Positions 49,500 through 57,063 of a stretch of DNA of 64,000 nt are shown one piece after another (position 1 is the stretch's first letter; each line of letters begins with the position of its first letter). The translations under genes and the position numbers were made by a program. Source of the DNA: DAHUXT01 sp036273675 (GTDB taxonomy: Bacteria; Chloroflexota; Ktedonobacteria; Ktedonobacterales; JADMIN01). Below the pieces are notes generated by a model, which searched no databases, had not been told where the DNA came from, and was given only the letters and a program-made list of their open reading frames with translations. The stretch lies in NCBI GenBank assembly GCA_036273675.1, contig DASUHD010000154.1:7193-71192 (forward strand). The letters run 5' to 3'.

Positions 49500-50909
49500 A
49501 TGCGGATCGAACAGTTCTTTATCGAGGGTCTGGGACATCAATCGTATCTCGTGGTGGATGAGCATTCCCATGTTGCCGCGGTCGTCGATCCGCGCCGCGA
49601 TGTCGAGGTCTACCTTCAGACAGCCGACGCGGCCAATGCCCAGATCGCCTGGGTCTTCGAGACGCATGTCCACAACGACTACATCACCGGCGCGCTTGAG
49701 TTGCGGGAGCGGACTGGCGCCACCATCGTCAGCGCGGCGAGCGCGGGGCTGGCCTATGAGCACCGAGGGGTACGCGATGGCGACCGCATCACCGTGGGCG
49801 CGCTGGCGTTCGTCGTACTTGCGACGCCCGGCCACACACCCGATCACCTCAGCTACGCGCTGTATGACGAAGGGCGTGATACGCCCACCGCGCTCTTTAC
49901 TGGTGGAAGCATGTTAGTAGGCAGCGCCGGGCGGACCGATCTGGTTAGTCCCGGCATGACGCTGACGTTGACCCGCGACCAGTATCACTCTCTGCGTCGC
50001 CTGCTGGATACGATGCCCGATGATGCGCTGGTCTATCCGACGCATGGCGCTGGCTCCTTCTGTGGCGCGACGATGGACGGGCCATCCGCGCGGCGGAGCA
50101 CGATTGGCCAGGAACGTCTGGCCAGCCCGGCGTCGCATGTCCACGACGAGGCCGAGTTTGTGCGCCAGCAGCTCGCAGGCTACGGCGTCTATCCCGCCTA
50201 CTACCGCTATATGAGCGAGATCAACCTGGCGGGGCCGCGCATCCTCGGCGGACTGCCGGAGCTACCGCCGCTGACCGCGCCACAGGTGCGGAACTATCTC
50301 GATCACGGGCTGCCGTTGATCGATGGACGCCGACGTCGCGCCTTCGCGCGGGAGCACGTTCCCGGCGCGCTCAACATCGAACTGGATGGCTCGTTCGGCG
50401 CCTATGTTGGCTGGCTGTTGCCGTTCAACAAGCCGCTGATGCTGTTGATCGAAGATGAGGCGGGCCGTAAGGAGGCTGTCACACAGCTCATCCGCATCGG
50501 CTACGAGCGGTTGCGTGGCCATCTGGATGGCGGGATGGATGCCTGGAAGAGCGCGGGCTTCCCAACTGGCTCGTATGAAGCGATCACGGTAGAAGAGTTT
50601 CGCCAGCGTCTGGCAGACCACGAGCCGCTTGCTGTGCTGGATGTCCGCGATGAGACGGAGTGGGAGAGCGGCCACATTCCCGGCTCGCATCACATTCACA
50701 TCGGCGATCTGATGCAGCATCTGCACGAGATTCCACCCGATATGCCCGTGGCGACGATTTGTCGCAGTGGCCACCGTGCCGCGATGGCGGCGAGCATCGT
50801 CGCCGCGCTTGGCCGCGAGACTGTCGCCGTCAGGCGTGGAGGTGTCCCCGACTGGCTGGCGATGGAGGCCGAGCAAACGTCACATGCGAGCGGACACGAT
50901 CATCCGTAG
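49500..50909 (+). CDS. MBL-fold hydrolase fused to two rhodanese domains
   Basis: This 469-aa protein starts at ATG 49500 with GGGAGGCG upstream. The metallo-beta-lactamase domain (residues about 1-250) has H56-V-H58-N-D60-Y61 in place of the usual HxHxDH and H112 in GHTPDH. The first rhodanese domain (about 260-360) lacks the catalytic Cys (its loop reads LLIEDEAGR); the second (about 370-465) has Cys421 in ICRSGHRA. This is the arrangement of persulfide dioxygenase/rhodanese proteins such as CstB. It would oxidise or transfer persulfide sulfur, linking with the cysteine desulfurase and CsoR-type regulator at 27 kb. Confidence 0.92.
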   Translation: MRIEQFFIEGLGHQSYLVVDEHSHVAAVVDPRRDVEVYLQTADAANAQIAWVFETHVHNDYITGALELRERTGATIVSAASAGLAYEHRGVRDGDRITVGALAFVVLATPGHTPDHLSYALYDEGRDTPTALFTGGSMLVGSAGRTDLVSPGMTLTLTRDQYHSLRRLLDTMPDDALVYPTHGAGSFCGATMDGPSARRSTIGQERLASPASHVHDEAEFVRQQLAGYGVYPAYYRYMSEINLAGPRILGGLPELPPLTAPQVRNYLDHGLPLIDGRRRRAFAREHVPGALNIELDGSFGAYVGWLLPFNKPLMLLIEDEAGRKEAVTQLIRIGYERLRGHLDGGMDAWKSAGFPTGSYEAITVEEFRQRLADHEPLAVLDVRDETEWESGHIPGSHHIHIGDLMQHLHEIPPDMPVATICRSGHRAAMAASIVAALGRETVAVRRGGVPDWLAMEAEQTSHASGHDHP

Positions 50910-51017
50910 GGAAAATTGGGGTGTAGTATGGAATGGTGTAGCGCGGGGTCGTGAATGTGTTGCCGTTTCTGGGATGAGCACATAGCGCATAGGTGATGGG
51001 GAAGGGACGGCGGAGTA

Positions 51018-51656
51018 ATGGCGGAGCAAAACAGCGAGCAATGGAAGCGTTTTATAGCGCCGCTGGCTGGCGCGGCGGTGGGCTTTGCCGTGGGAGCCAT
51101 CGTCGGCGGAGGCAAGTTGGTACGTATCTATAACTGGACCACCGAATGGACTATCGACGCGCCGCGCTCCGAGGTCTTTCGTGTGCTGAACACACCCGAA
51201 GAGCAGCGCCATTGGTGGCCCTCGATGGTCGTCGAGCGCGTCGAGCCGCTCCCCGACAACCCGGACGGGCGCATCATCACCTATCGCGTGCTGCAGGCGC
51301 CCAGCGTGCGCCGGATTGCGCCGCCCTTCATCCTCGTTTCCACCATCGCCGATGTGGAACACGACCGCCGCACGCGCGCCGTGGTGACGGGCGATCTCGC
51401 GGGCGTGCTCGATACGCTGCTCTATGACCGACCCGACGGCGGCACGCGCATTGTCTTTCACTGGTACACGCGCGTGACCAACCCGGTGATGAACGCACTG
51501 GGCTTCGTCATGACGCCGGTCTTCCGCGCCAGCCACGATCACGTGATGCACGAGGGTGAGGCGGGGCTGCGCGCGTACCTCGCGGCGCGCCTGGGTCAAG
51601 GTCAGACATTCAAAGTGTCGGCGGCGATGAGCGAGGCGCCGCAGGCTGGGAGCTAA
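51018..51656 (+). CDS. SRPBCC (START-like) domain protein with N-terminal membrane anchor
   Basis: This 212-aa protein starts at ATG 51018 (GGAG upstream). A short glycine-rich hydrophobic segment (FIAPLAGAAVGFAVGAIVGGG) precedes the helix-grip domain: WTIDAPRSEVFRVLNTPEEQRHWWPSMVVERVEPL, GGTRIVFHWYTRVTNPVMNALG. Polyketide cyclase-like SRPBCC proteins bind lipids or hydrophobic ligands; the ligand here is unknown. It converges on the XRE regulator, 19 bp apart. Confidence 0.85.
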   Translation: MAEQNSEQWKRFIAPLAGAAVGFAVGAIVGGGKLVRIYNWTTEWTIDAPRSEVFRVLNTPEEQRHWWPSMVVERVEPLPDNPDGRIITYRVLQAPSVRRIAPPFILVSTIADVEHDRRTRAVVTGDLAGVLDTLLYDRPDGGTRIVFHWYTRVTNPVMNALGFVMTPVFRASHDHVMHEGEAGLRAYLAARLGQGQTFKVSAAMSEAPQAGS

Positions 51657-51675
51657 ACGCAGCGCCTGTCCACAT

Positions 51676-52512
51676 TCAGGAAGGCTCAGATCGATCCAGC
51701 GCATGCGCCAGTTTGGTCGCCGTCTCGGCATTGGCAACGTACACTTTGACTCGTAACTCGGGCGTTACCGAAGCCTGAAAGGTGACGTGATCGAAATGGA
51801 GCAGGCCGAGCGCTGGGTAGCGCATCGTGCGCGGCCCATCCGGCAGCCCACGCACGTCCTGTCGCTCCCACCACTCGTGAAATTGGGGGCTGACACGCCG
51901 CAGGTCTTCGATGATGTCCTGAAATGATTCGTCGCCTGGATAGCGGGCATAATCGGCGCGGAACTGCGCGATGAGATTCTGCGCCTGCACCTCCCAGGCC
52001 GCATCCATCTCGCGCACGCCTTCGCGTTGGAAGAAACGCCAGACGACGTTGTGGGAGTGTGGCGGACATGGCTCATCGAAGTGAAACAGGAACTGCGCCG
52101 CGCGGTTCCAGGCAAGCGCATCCCAGCGCCGCCCAATGACAAAGGCAGGATGAGGATCGAGCGTATCTATGACCTGCCGCAGCGCTGGTGTTACCACCTC
52201 GCCTTCTGACGCAGGCGAATCCACCGATTCCTGATCCGCCAGCAGCAAGAGATGTTGCTCTTCGACCGGGGTAAGCTTGAGGGCGCGTGCCAGGCTATGG
52301 AGCACCTGCCGCGAAGGGTGGACGTCGTGGCCCTGTTCTAGCAGTGTGTACCAGGAAACGCCGATATGCGCCAACTCGGCGACATCCTCACGTCGCAGCC
52401 CAGGTGTCCGCTGGCGGCTGCGCGCGGGCAAACCAACATCGCCCGGCTGCAAGCGTGCGCGGCGCGTGCGCAGAAAATCGGCGAGCGCCTGGCGTCGTTC
52501 TCTCTCAGTCAT
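51676..52512 (-). CDS. XRE-family regulator with MmyB-like ligand domain
   Basis: This 278-aa protein is taken from ATG 52512. An N-terminal helix-turn-helix has LADFLRTRRARLQPGDVGLPARSRQRTPGLRREDVAELAHIGVSWYTLLEQG, the hallmark of this family. A C-terminal PAS-like MmyB domain (DTLDPHPAFVIGRRWDALAWNRAAQFLF; GLLHFDHVTFQASVTPELRVKVYV) binds a small hydrophobic ligand in related proteins. It is often divergent from an oxidoreductase it controls; here the divergent neighbour is the F420/LLM-type oxidoreductase 126 bp away. Confidence 0.92.
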   Translation of the reverse strand: MTERERRQALADFLRTRRARLQPGDVGLPARSRQRTPGLRREDVAELAHIGVSWYTLLEQGHDVHPSRQVLHSLARALKLTPVEEQHLLLLADQESVDSPASEGEVVTPALRQVIDTLDPHPAFVIGRRWDALAWNRAAQFLFHFDEPCPPHSHNVVWRFFQREGVREMDAAWEVQAQNLIAQFRADYARYPGDESFQDIIEDLRRVSPQFHEWWERQDVRGLPDGPRTMRYPALGLLHFDHVTFQASVTPELRVKVYVANAETATKLAHALDRSEPS

Positions 52513-52637
52513 CGCTTTGCCCTGTATCCTCCTACTCTGAATCATACGATACCCACGCTCTGGGTAGCGTGCTGTCACTGCCGTCATAGTTTGCTCAGAG
52601 AGGCGATCTGACGCAACGAAAGGCGGAGAGAATCAGA

Positions 52638-53525
52638 ATGACAGCCGAGACGACGATCCACTTTGGCATCAAAACGACGCAATATGCCGCGTACGAAGAT
52701 ATTCTGCGGGTCTGGAAGGAGGCGGATACTATCCCTTCGATTGAGCATGCCTGGCTCTTCGATCACCCGATGCCCATCTTTCGCGCAGACCCCAGCGGCC
52801 CCTGTCTGGATGGCTGGACACTGCTTGCCGCCCTTGCCGCCCAGACACGACGGCTACGCCTTGGTCTGATGGTGGCCAGCAACATCAATCAAACGCCGCA
52901 GATGCTGGCGAAGCGCGCGGCGACGGTTGATGTTATCTCAGGCGGACGACTGGAATTTGGCCTGGGCGCTGGCGGAGGCGAGGAGCGAGAGCGTTTGGCC
53001 TATGGCACGCCTTCCTACTCCGCGGGCGAACTGGTAGGGCGGCTGAGCGAGGCGTGTGAGATCATCCGGCGCATGTGGACCGAGCCAGTTGTCACATTCA
53101 CTGGCCGATACTATCAGTTTACGCAGGCATATTGCGAGCCGAAACCGATACAGAAACCAACACCACCATTTGTGCTCGGCGGCGTCGGCGAACAACGTAC
53201 CCTGCGTGTGGTCGCCCGGTATGCCGACGTCTGGAACTATCCACGTTACCCGCTGGGGACGGTCGAAGAGTTCCAGCACAAGAGTCGACTTGTCGACCAG
53301 TATTGCATTGAGATTGGGCGCGATCCGAGCGCTATTGCTCGCTCGGTGCAGATTATCCTGGACCCACGCGAAGACCCAGCGCCAACACGAGCGCTGGTGG
53401 GCGATTTCATCGCGGCGGGAGCGACGCATATCGTGCTTGCTCCGCGCGTGCTGAGCGAGGATGTCGCGCACTGGGTAGACGAAAAGATCATCCAACCAGT
53501 GCGCGCTGTAGGTCTCCGCGGCTAG
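52638..53525 (+). CDS. LLM-class (F420/flavin-dependent) oxidoreductase
   Basis: This 295-aa TIM-barrel enzyme starts at ATG 52638 (GGAG upstream). HFGIKTTQYAAYEDILRVWKEAD, HAWLFDHPMP, RLRLGLMVASNINQTPQMLAKRAATVDVISGGRLEFGLGAGGGEEERL and FVLGGVGEQRTLRVVARYADVWN are the family's motifs; the DVISGGR and G-x-G-x-G regions bind the cofactor. It could use F420 or FMN; the substrate is unknown. The divergent XRE-MmyB gene is a likely regulator. The stop overlaps that of the Eis-like gene in CTAG. Confidence 0.93.
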   Translation: MTAETTIHFGIKTTQYAAYEDILRVWKEADTIPSIEHAWLFDHPMPIFRADPSGPCLDGWTLLAALAAQTRRLRLGLMVASNINQTPQMLAKRAATVDVISGGRLEFGLGAGGGEERERLAYGTPSYSAGELVGRLSEACEIIRRMWTEPVVTFTGRYYQFTQAYCEPKPIQKPTPPFVLGGVGEQRTLRVVARYADVWNYPRYPLGTVEEFQHKSRLVDQYCIEIGRDPSAIARSVQIILDPREDPAPTRALVGDFIAAGATHIVLAPRVLSEDVAHWVDEKIIQPVRAVGLRG

Positions 53526-54802
53526 AAGTGGGTCATGCAGATCGGCTTCTCGTCGGTTGCGAAGAGGCGCGCGATCTGCTCGACCCGCGCGGTCTCCGAA
53601 ATCTCGGCCAGTCCGTAGCGATACAGGTTGCGGAAGTCGGCGGCGCCCATCAGCAGCGACGAGAACTCCGCGATATCGAGCGTGATGCCAACATCAGGCG
53701 AGGCGGCCTGCTCCACCTCGGGATGCCCTTTGTTGAAGCGCACCGTCACGTGGCCGCTATTCTCCGTTAGAAAGGTATCGGTTACATTGATGCGCAGGCG
53801 CAGCGTCTCGCCGCCAAAGTTCACCGAACGCAGCAACTCAAAGGCGCGGCGAATATCTAAGACGCGGTACATGATGCCGACGCCCTGCACGTTGCTGCGG
53901 TGGTAGACCGATGGCAGCAGCACATTCGAGCCATCGCGCACGTCGTCGAGCAGCAGGTGAAAGTTCTCATCCTGCGTATTGATCTCGATACGCCGAATCT
54001 GGTCGGACTGGCTGCGCAGGAACGCGAGAAGGCCCAGCAGCGCATCGCGCGTCTCATAGACCATCTCTTCGACCAGCATGTCGTAGGTGAGGAACTCGTT
54101 GGGGGCGGCGGGCTTGAACGAGAAGACCAGATAGCCACGCAGCGCCTTGCCGTCGCGGTAGCCAACGATGCGCTTGGCGGGATTGCTGAAGAACCGATTG
54201 AGTTCTTCGTCCGACTTGAGGATCAACCCGTGCGTCTGCTTCGCCACGCGGGCATAGCAGTCGCCGACAAGTTGCTTGTCATTGTCGTCCGCGCCGAGCA
54301 AGACGACCTGTGACTTATCGCCGCTGGCGGGCAGCGCCGTGGGTGGCGCCTGATACTGGTTGAGCTTCGTGCCGTAGCCGAACCCCATCTGCTTGTAAAA
54401 GTCCGGGCGGAAGGGGTAGAGCAGGGCAAATGGGATACCCTGTTTGCGGCAGTATTCCAGCCAGCCATGCATCAGGTCGCGGGCCACATGCTCCTTCTTG
54501 TAGGCAAGGTCCACCGCCACCATCCCGATGCCAGCCGCCGGAATCTGCGCGCCGCGCACGTTCATCACGAAGTCGTGCAACCGCGCCGCGCCCTGCAATG
54601 TGTCGCCACGATAGAGGCCGACATAGGCCATAGGCGATTTCGCCATCCGCTCGGCGATGCTGGCGCGGTACTTCTCGCGCTCGCCCAGCGTGCCCAGCTT
54701 GAAGTCGGGGTAAGCGTTGTCGATGATGGTAATCAGGGTATCGTAGTCGCGTTCGGCAATCGCGCGAAACTCGGATTTTGGTGAGGTGGCGCGGGTGACC
54801 AT
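53522..54802 (-). CDS. Eis-like GNAT N-acetyltransferase
   Basis: This 426-aa protein starts at ATG 54802 with GGGAGG upstream. The N-terminal GNAT domain has EFRAIAERDYDTLITIIDNAYPDF and GIGMVAVDLAYKKEHVARDLMHGWLEYCRKQGIPFALLYPFRPDFYKQMGFGYGTKLN, the acetyl-CoA-binding signature of the Eis family. A second GNAT fold and a C-terminal SCP2-like lobe (VRFNKGHPEVEQAASPDVGITLDIAEFSSLLMGAADF) complete the three-domain architecture. Eis proteins acetylate aminoglycosides or lysines of proteins. It ends YGLAEISETARVEQIARLF. Confidence 0.93.
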   Translation of the reverse strand: MVTRATSPKSEFRAIAERDYDTLITIIDNAYPDFKLGTLGEREKYRASIAERMAKSPMAYVGLYRGDTLQGAARLHDFVMNVRGAQIPAAGIGMVAVDLAYKKEHVARDLMHGWLEYCRKQGIPFALLYPFRPDFYKQMGFGYGTKLNQYQAPPTALPASGDKSQVVLLGADDNDKQLVGDCYARVAKQTHGLILKSDEELNRFFSNPAKRIVGYRDGKALRGYLVFSFKPAAPNEFLTYDMLVEEMVYETRDALLGLLAFLRSQSDQIRRIEINTQDENFHLLLDDVRDGSNVLLPSVYHRSNVQGVGIMYRVLDIRRAFELLRSVNFGGETLRLRINVTDTFLTENSGHVTVRFNKGHPEVEQAASPDVGITLDIAEFSSLLMGAADFRNLYRYGLAEISETARVEQIARLFATDEKPICMTHF

Positions 54803-55038
54803 GGTTCAACCCTCCCTGGGATGGATCGATGGCGGCACAACGTTATCTGTGCTTAGACGCAAGCACAAGATATCATTTTCAGAGACGGGCCAAGAATACA
54901 TGCACGAATGCAATTGATGCATATCCGATAAACAGTGACACGGTCACCATCCAAAGGACATCACTGACAAGGGAGGCCCGCGCTTCCACTCTATTAGCAG
55001 CTTAGTCAAGTGTTCTAAAAGGAATCAAGAGCGCAGCC

Positions 55039-55079
55039 CCCTGAGTCCCTGCGTCCCTGAGTCCCTGCGTCCCTGAGTC
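55039..55079. repeat. 16-bp tandem repeat (2.6 units)
   Basis: CCCTGAGTCCCTGCGT at 55039 and 55055, then a partial third copy (CCCTGAGTC) from 55071. The 8-bp subunits differ only at one base (GAGT or GCGT). Confidence 0.85.
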
Positions 55080-55145
55080 TCTTTACTTGAGTCTTCACAG
55101 TTGATGCCCCAACGAGATTAATCTTCAAAGCGGGCGCCTGCTATA

Positions 55146-55174
55146 TTGACCGCGATTAAATGTGTCTGTATAAT
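55146..55174 (+). promoter_or_regulatory. Strong promoter of the secreted protein
   Basis: TTGACC (55146-55151), a 17-bp spacer and a perfect TATAAT (55169-55174). The gene starts at 55260, giving an 80-nt leader. Confidence 0.8.
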
Positions 55175-55259
55175 TGTCAGCATCGGTTTACTACTAGCTC
55201 CAATGATGGAAAGTCTTCATGTCTGCCGAGACCCGACCTATGCAGCTAGGACGTAGGCT

Positions 55260-56012
55260 GTGCATTCGCGTGTTCCACGTCTTCTGGCTTTGAGTCTCTG
55301 TTTGGCATGTGCTGTCCTGCTGCCATTTGTGAGCGGAGGCGGTACTGTCCATGCCGCAGCGGATCCCACTGTTGTGGTTGTGCGGGACGCCACACCTGCA
55401 GGTTGCACGCAGCGCTACAGCACGCTTGTTGGGACGTCCTTCGTGCTCACTCGCACAGTCCCTTGCCCAGCAGGCACTATCGGGGAAGATGTGCAGGTAC
55501 CGTTGTCAGAAGCGAAAGCCAGGCATGAGGCGTACGTGGTGCTCCCGTCGCGCACTAGTTCGTTGGCTGTGCAAACTCAGGCAGGGCTACAAATCCAGCA
55601 ACTGGAAAATGCAGCAAAGGCAAAATGGCATCCTGCTAACAAATCCGTAACGCCCGCCTCTTCATGCTCCACTAATTCCCATAGTGTCGAGACATATTGG
55701 AGTACCTGGTGGGATACGGATACGACCTTCGATGCGTGGGTGTTCTGGGACACGCATTCCGACTGCACTATCTATATTTGGGAAAGCCAGATGCACGCCG
55801 TGTATATCAACAGCTACTTCTACTGGGGACACGACCAGTATGCGTCATGGAGCGGCAATGTGGGTTGTCGTCAGGTGACAAACGGGTACCCGTGGTGGAA
55901 CCCCAATGTCACCAAGAACCCGGGATATACCTACGAGCAGCACGTGTATAGCGGGTCAAACTGCACCATCTTCGACCACCATGGATGGACCGACAGCCCC
56001 GCGCTGCACTAG
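55260..56012 (+). CDS. Secreted Trp/Cys-rich protein of unknown family
   Basis: This 250-aa protein has a GTG start (AGGACGTAGG upstream). The signal peptide (LLALSLCLACAVLLPFVSGGGTVHA) ends near residue 32. The mature part starts with VVVVRDATPAGCTQRYSTLVGTSFVLTRTVPCPAGTIG. It then has WWDTDTTFDAWVFWDTHSDCTIYIWESQMHAVYINSYFYWGHDQYASWSGNVGC, with unusually many aromatic residues. Seven or more mature Cys suggest disulfides. Likely an exported binding or structural protein; no family recognised. Confidence 0.75.
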   Translation: MHSRVPRLLALSLCLACAVLLPFVSGGGTVHAAADPTVVVVRDATPAGCTQRYSTLVGTSFVLTRTVPCPAGTIGEDVQVPLSEAKARHEAYVVLPSRTSSLAVQTQAGLQIQQLENAAKAKWHPANKSVTPASSCSTNSHSVETYWSTWWDTDTTFDAWVFWDTHSDCTIYIWESQMHAVYINSYFYWGHDQYASWSGNVGCRQVTNGYPWWNPNVTKNPGYTYEQHVYSGSNCTIFDHHGWTDSPALH

Positions 56013-56536
56013 CTGACTGCGTACTTGTTCGCTGATATCCTTATACTGACGCAAGGACATTGGCGACGATGATCTAGGCACAACGGATTCATTAGGGCGC
56101 TCCGGATGATCAGGTCAAGCGGTTAAGTCCGACATATCCTGAGCGCTCCTATATTCAGATGCAAGTAGCCAGTTCATAACAGGCCTGAATACGCTGGTGC
56201 ATCAACAGGTTGTCGTCGCACGGGTACGTCTCGTGTGAGGATACTAGATTGGTCTAGGTTGCAGATATGACACCGAGGCGAGCACGAGAACAATGCGGTC
56301 GACCTAAGGTGTCATAAGGGCGCGCATTTGGCCGTGACTCGAGGCCATGCTGAGGCGCTGAACGACCTGGAGTATACCACCCAGGAGATAGACATTATCG
56401 GCATGCGAGTTGGAGGACCCACCGCGACCTGTGACGCAGATCATGGGAGTTGTGACACAGTCCTGGTAATCTATCCGTAGGCCATCGAGGTGTGTTCCCT
56501 AAGGTAAGACCGCACATCCAGAGGTGAAGCGAAGAA
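56013..56536. other. Intergenic region, nothing recognised
   Basis: 524 bp between two small secreted or membrane protein genes. It has a lower GC content than its surroundings in places and scattered stop codons in all frames. I see short direct repeats (GCGCTCC near 56096 and 56141) and a GACACC/GGTGTC pair (about 56270-56325) but no gene, tRNA or known RNA. Confidence 0.45.
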
Positions 56537-56947
56537 ATGAAACGAGGCCTTCTAGCAGCAGTCGCTTGCATTGTCATTCTGACTGTCATCGGTGCAGGGA
56601 TACTCTTGCTCCACGGCACCCTATCATCCAAGGGTAGACCAGCGCATCTGATAGACACGACGGCGGGTTCCATGCGCTGCGTGACGATGACCGTGACCAC
56701 TTGTTCGGTGACCATTACGAATGGTTCCACTTCCCGCGATCCACTCATTTGGATGCTGAAGGAGGTGCTCCCAGCCCACGGTCAGGTTTCACTCAGCACG
56801 GGAACACTGCAACCCGGAGAATCGTCGCAGATCCAAATAGAGTTTCCGGTACCAAGCGCGTGTCCATACAAGGTAACTTTCTCGCAGGCTCGACCTGGAG
56901 CAAACGCACCGCAGAGCGATTTTACCCTCACTCAGCACTGTGCCTGA
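56537..56947 (+). CDS. Membrane-anchored exported protein of unknown function
   Basis: This 136-aa protein starts at ATG 56537 with GAGGTGAAG upstream. An N-terminal signal or anchor helix is LLAAVACIVILTVIGAGILLL. The exported part has Cys residues in pairs (MRCVTMTVTTCSVTI and SACPYKV) and a beta-rich SVTITNGSTSRDPLIW, with GTLQPGESSQIQIEFP, similar to immunoglobulin-like surface domains. Family unknown. It is followed by a convergent gene beyond a hairpin. Confidence 0.7.
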   Translation: MKRGLLAAVACIVILTVIGAGILLLHGTLSSKGRPAHLIDTTAGSMRCVTMTVTTCSVTITNGSTSRDPLIWMLKEVLPAHGQVSLSTGTLQPGESSQIQIEFPVPSACPYKVTFSQARPGANAPQSDFTLTQHCA

Positions 56948-57004
56948 GGTCCAGTCGGGGCCAGTTGTCTAGTAAACCAGCGATAGAAGCGTCTTCCTGC
57001 AGAT

Positions 57005-57036
57005 GAGCGGCGCACCCTTCTAGGGATACGCCGCTC
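57005..57036. terminator. Bidirectional hairpin between convergent genes
   Basis: GAGCGGCG (57005-57012) pairs with CGCCGCTC (57029-57036), with inner CCCT/AGGG. It separates the exported protein gene and the DUF4097-like gene. A short T-run (CTTTT) follows 9 bases later on the plus strand. Confidence 0.55.
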
Positions 57037-57063
57037 GTAATGTGCTTTTGTGAAGTTGAGGAC

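Larger units (their letters stand above)
54803..55259. other. Intergenic region with tandem repeat and promoter
   Basis: 457 bp before the secreted protein gene. It contains a 16-bp tandem repeat (CCCTGAGTCCCTGCGT) 2.6 times at 55039-55079, itself made of 8-bp subunits, and a strong promoter at 55146-55174. No further gene is supported. Confidence 0.7.
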
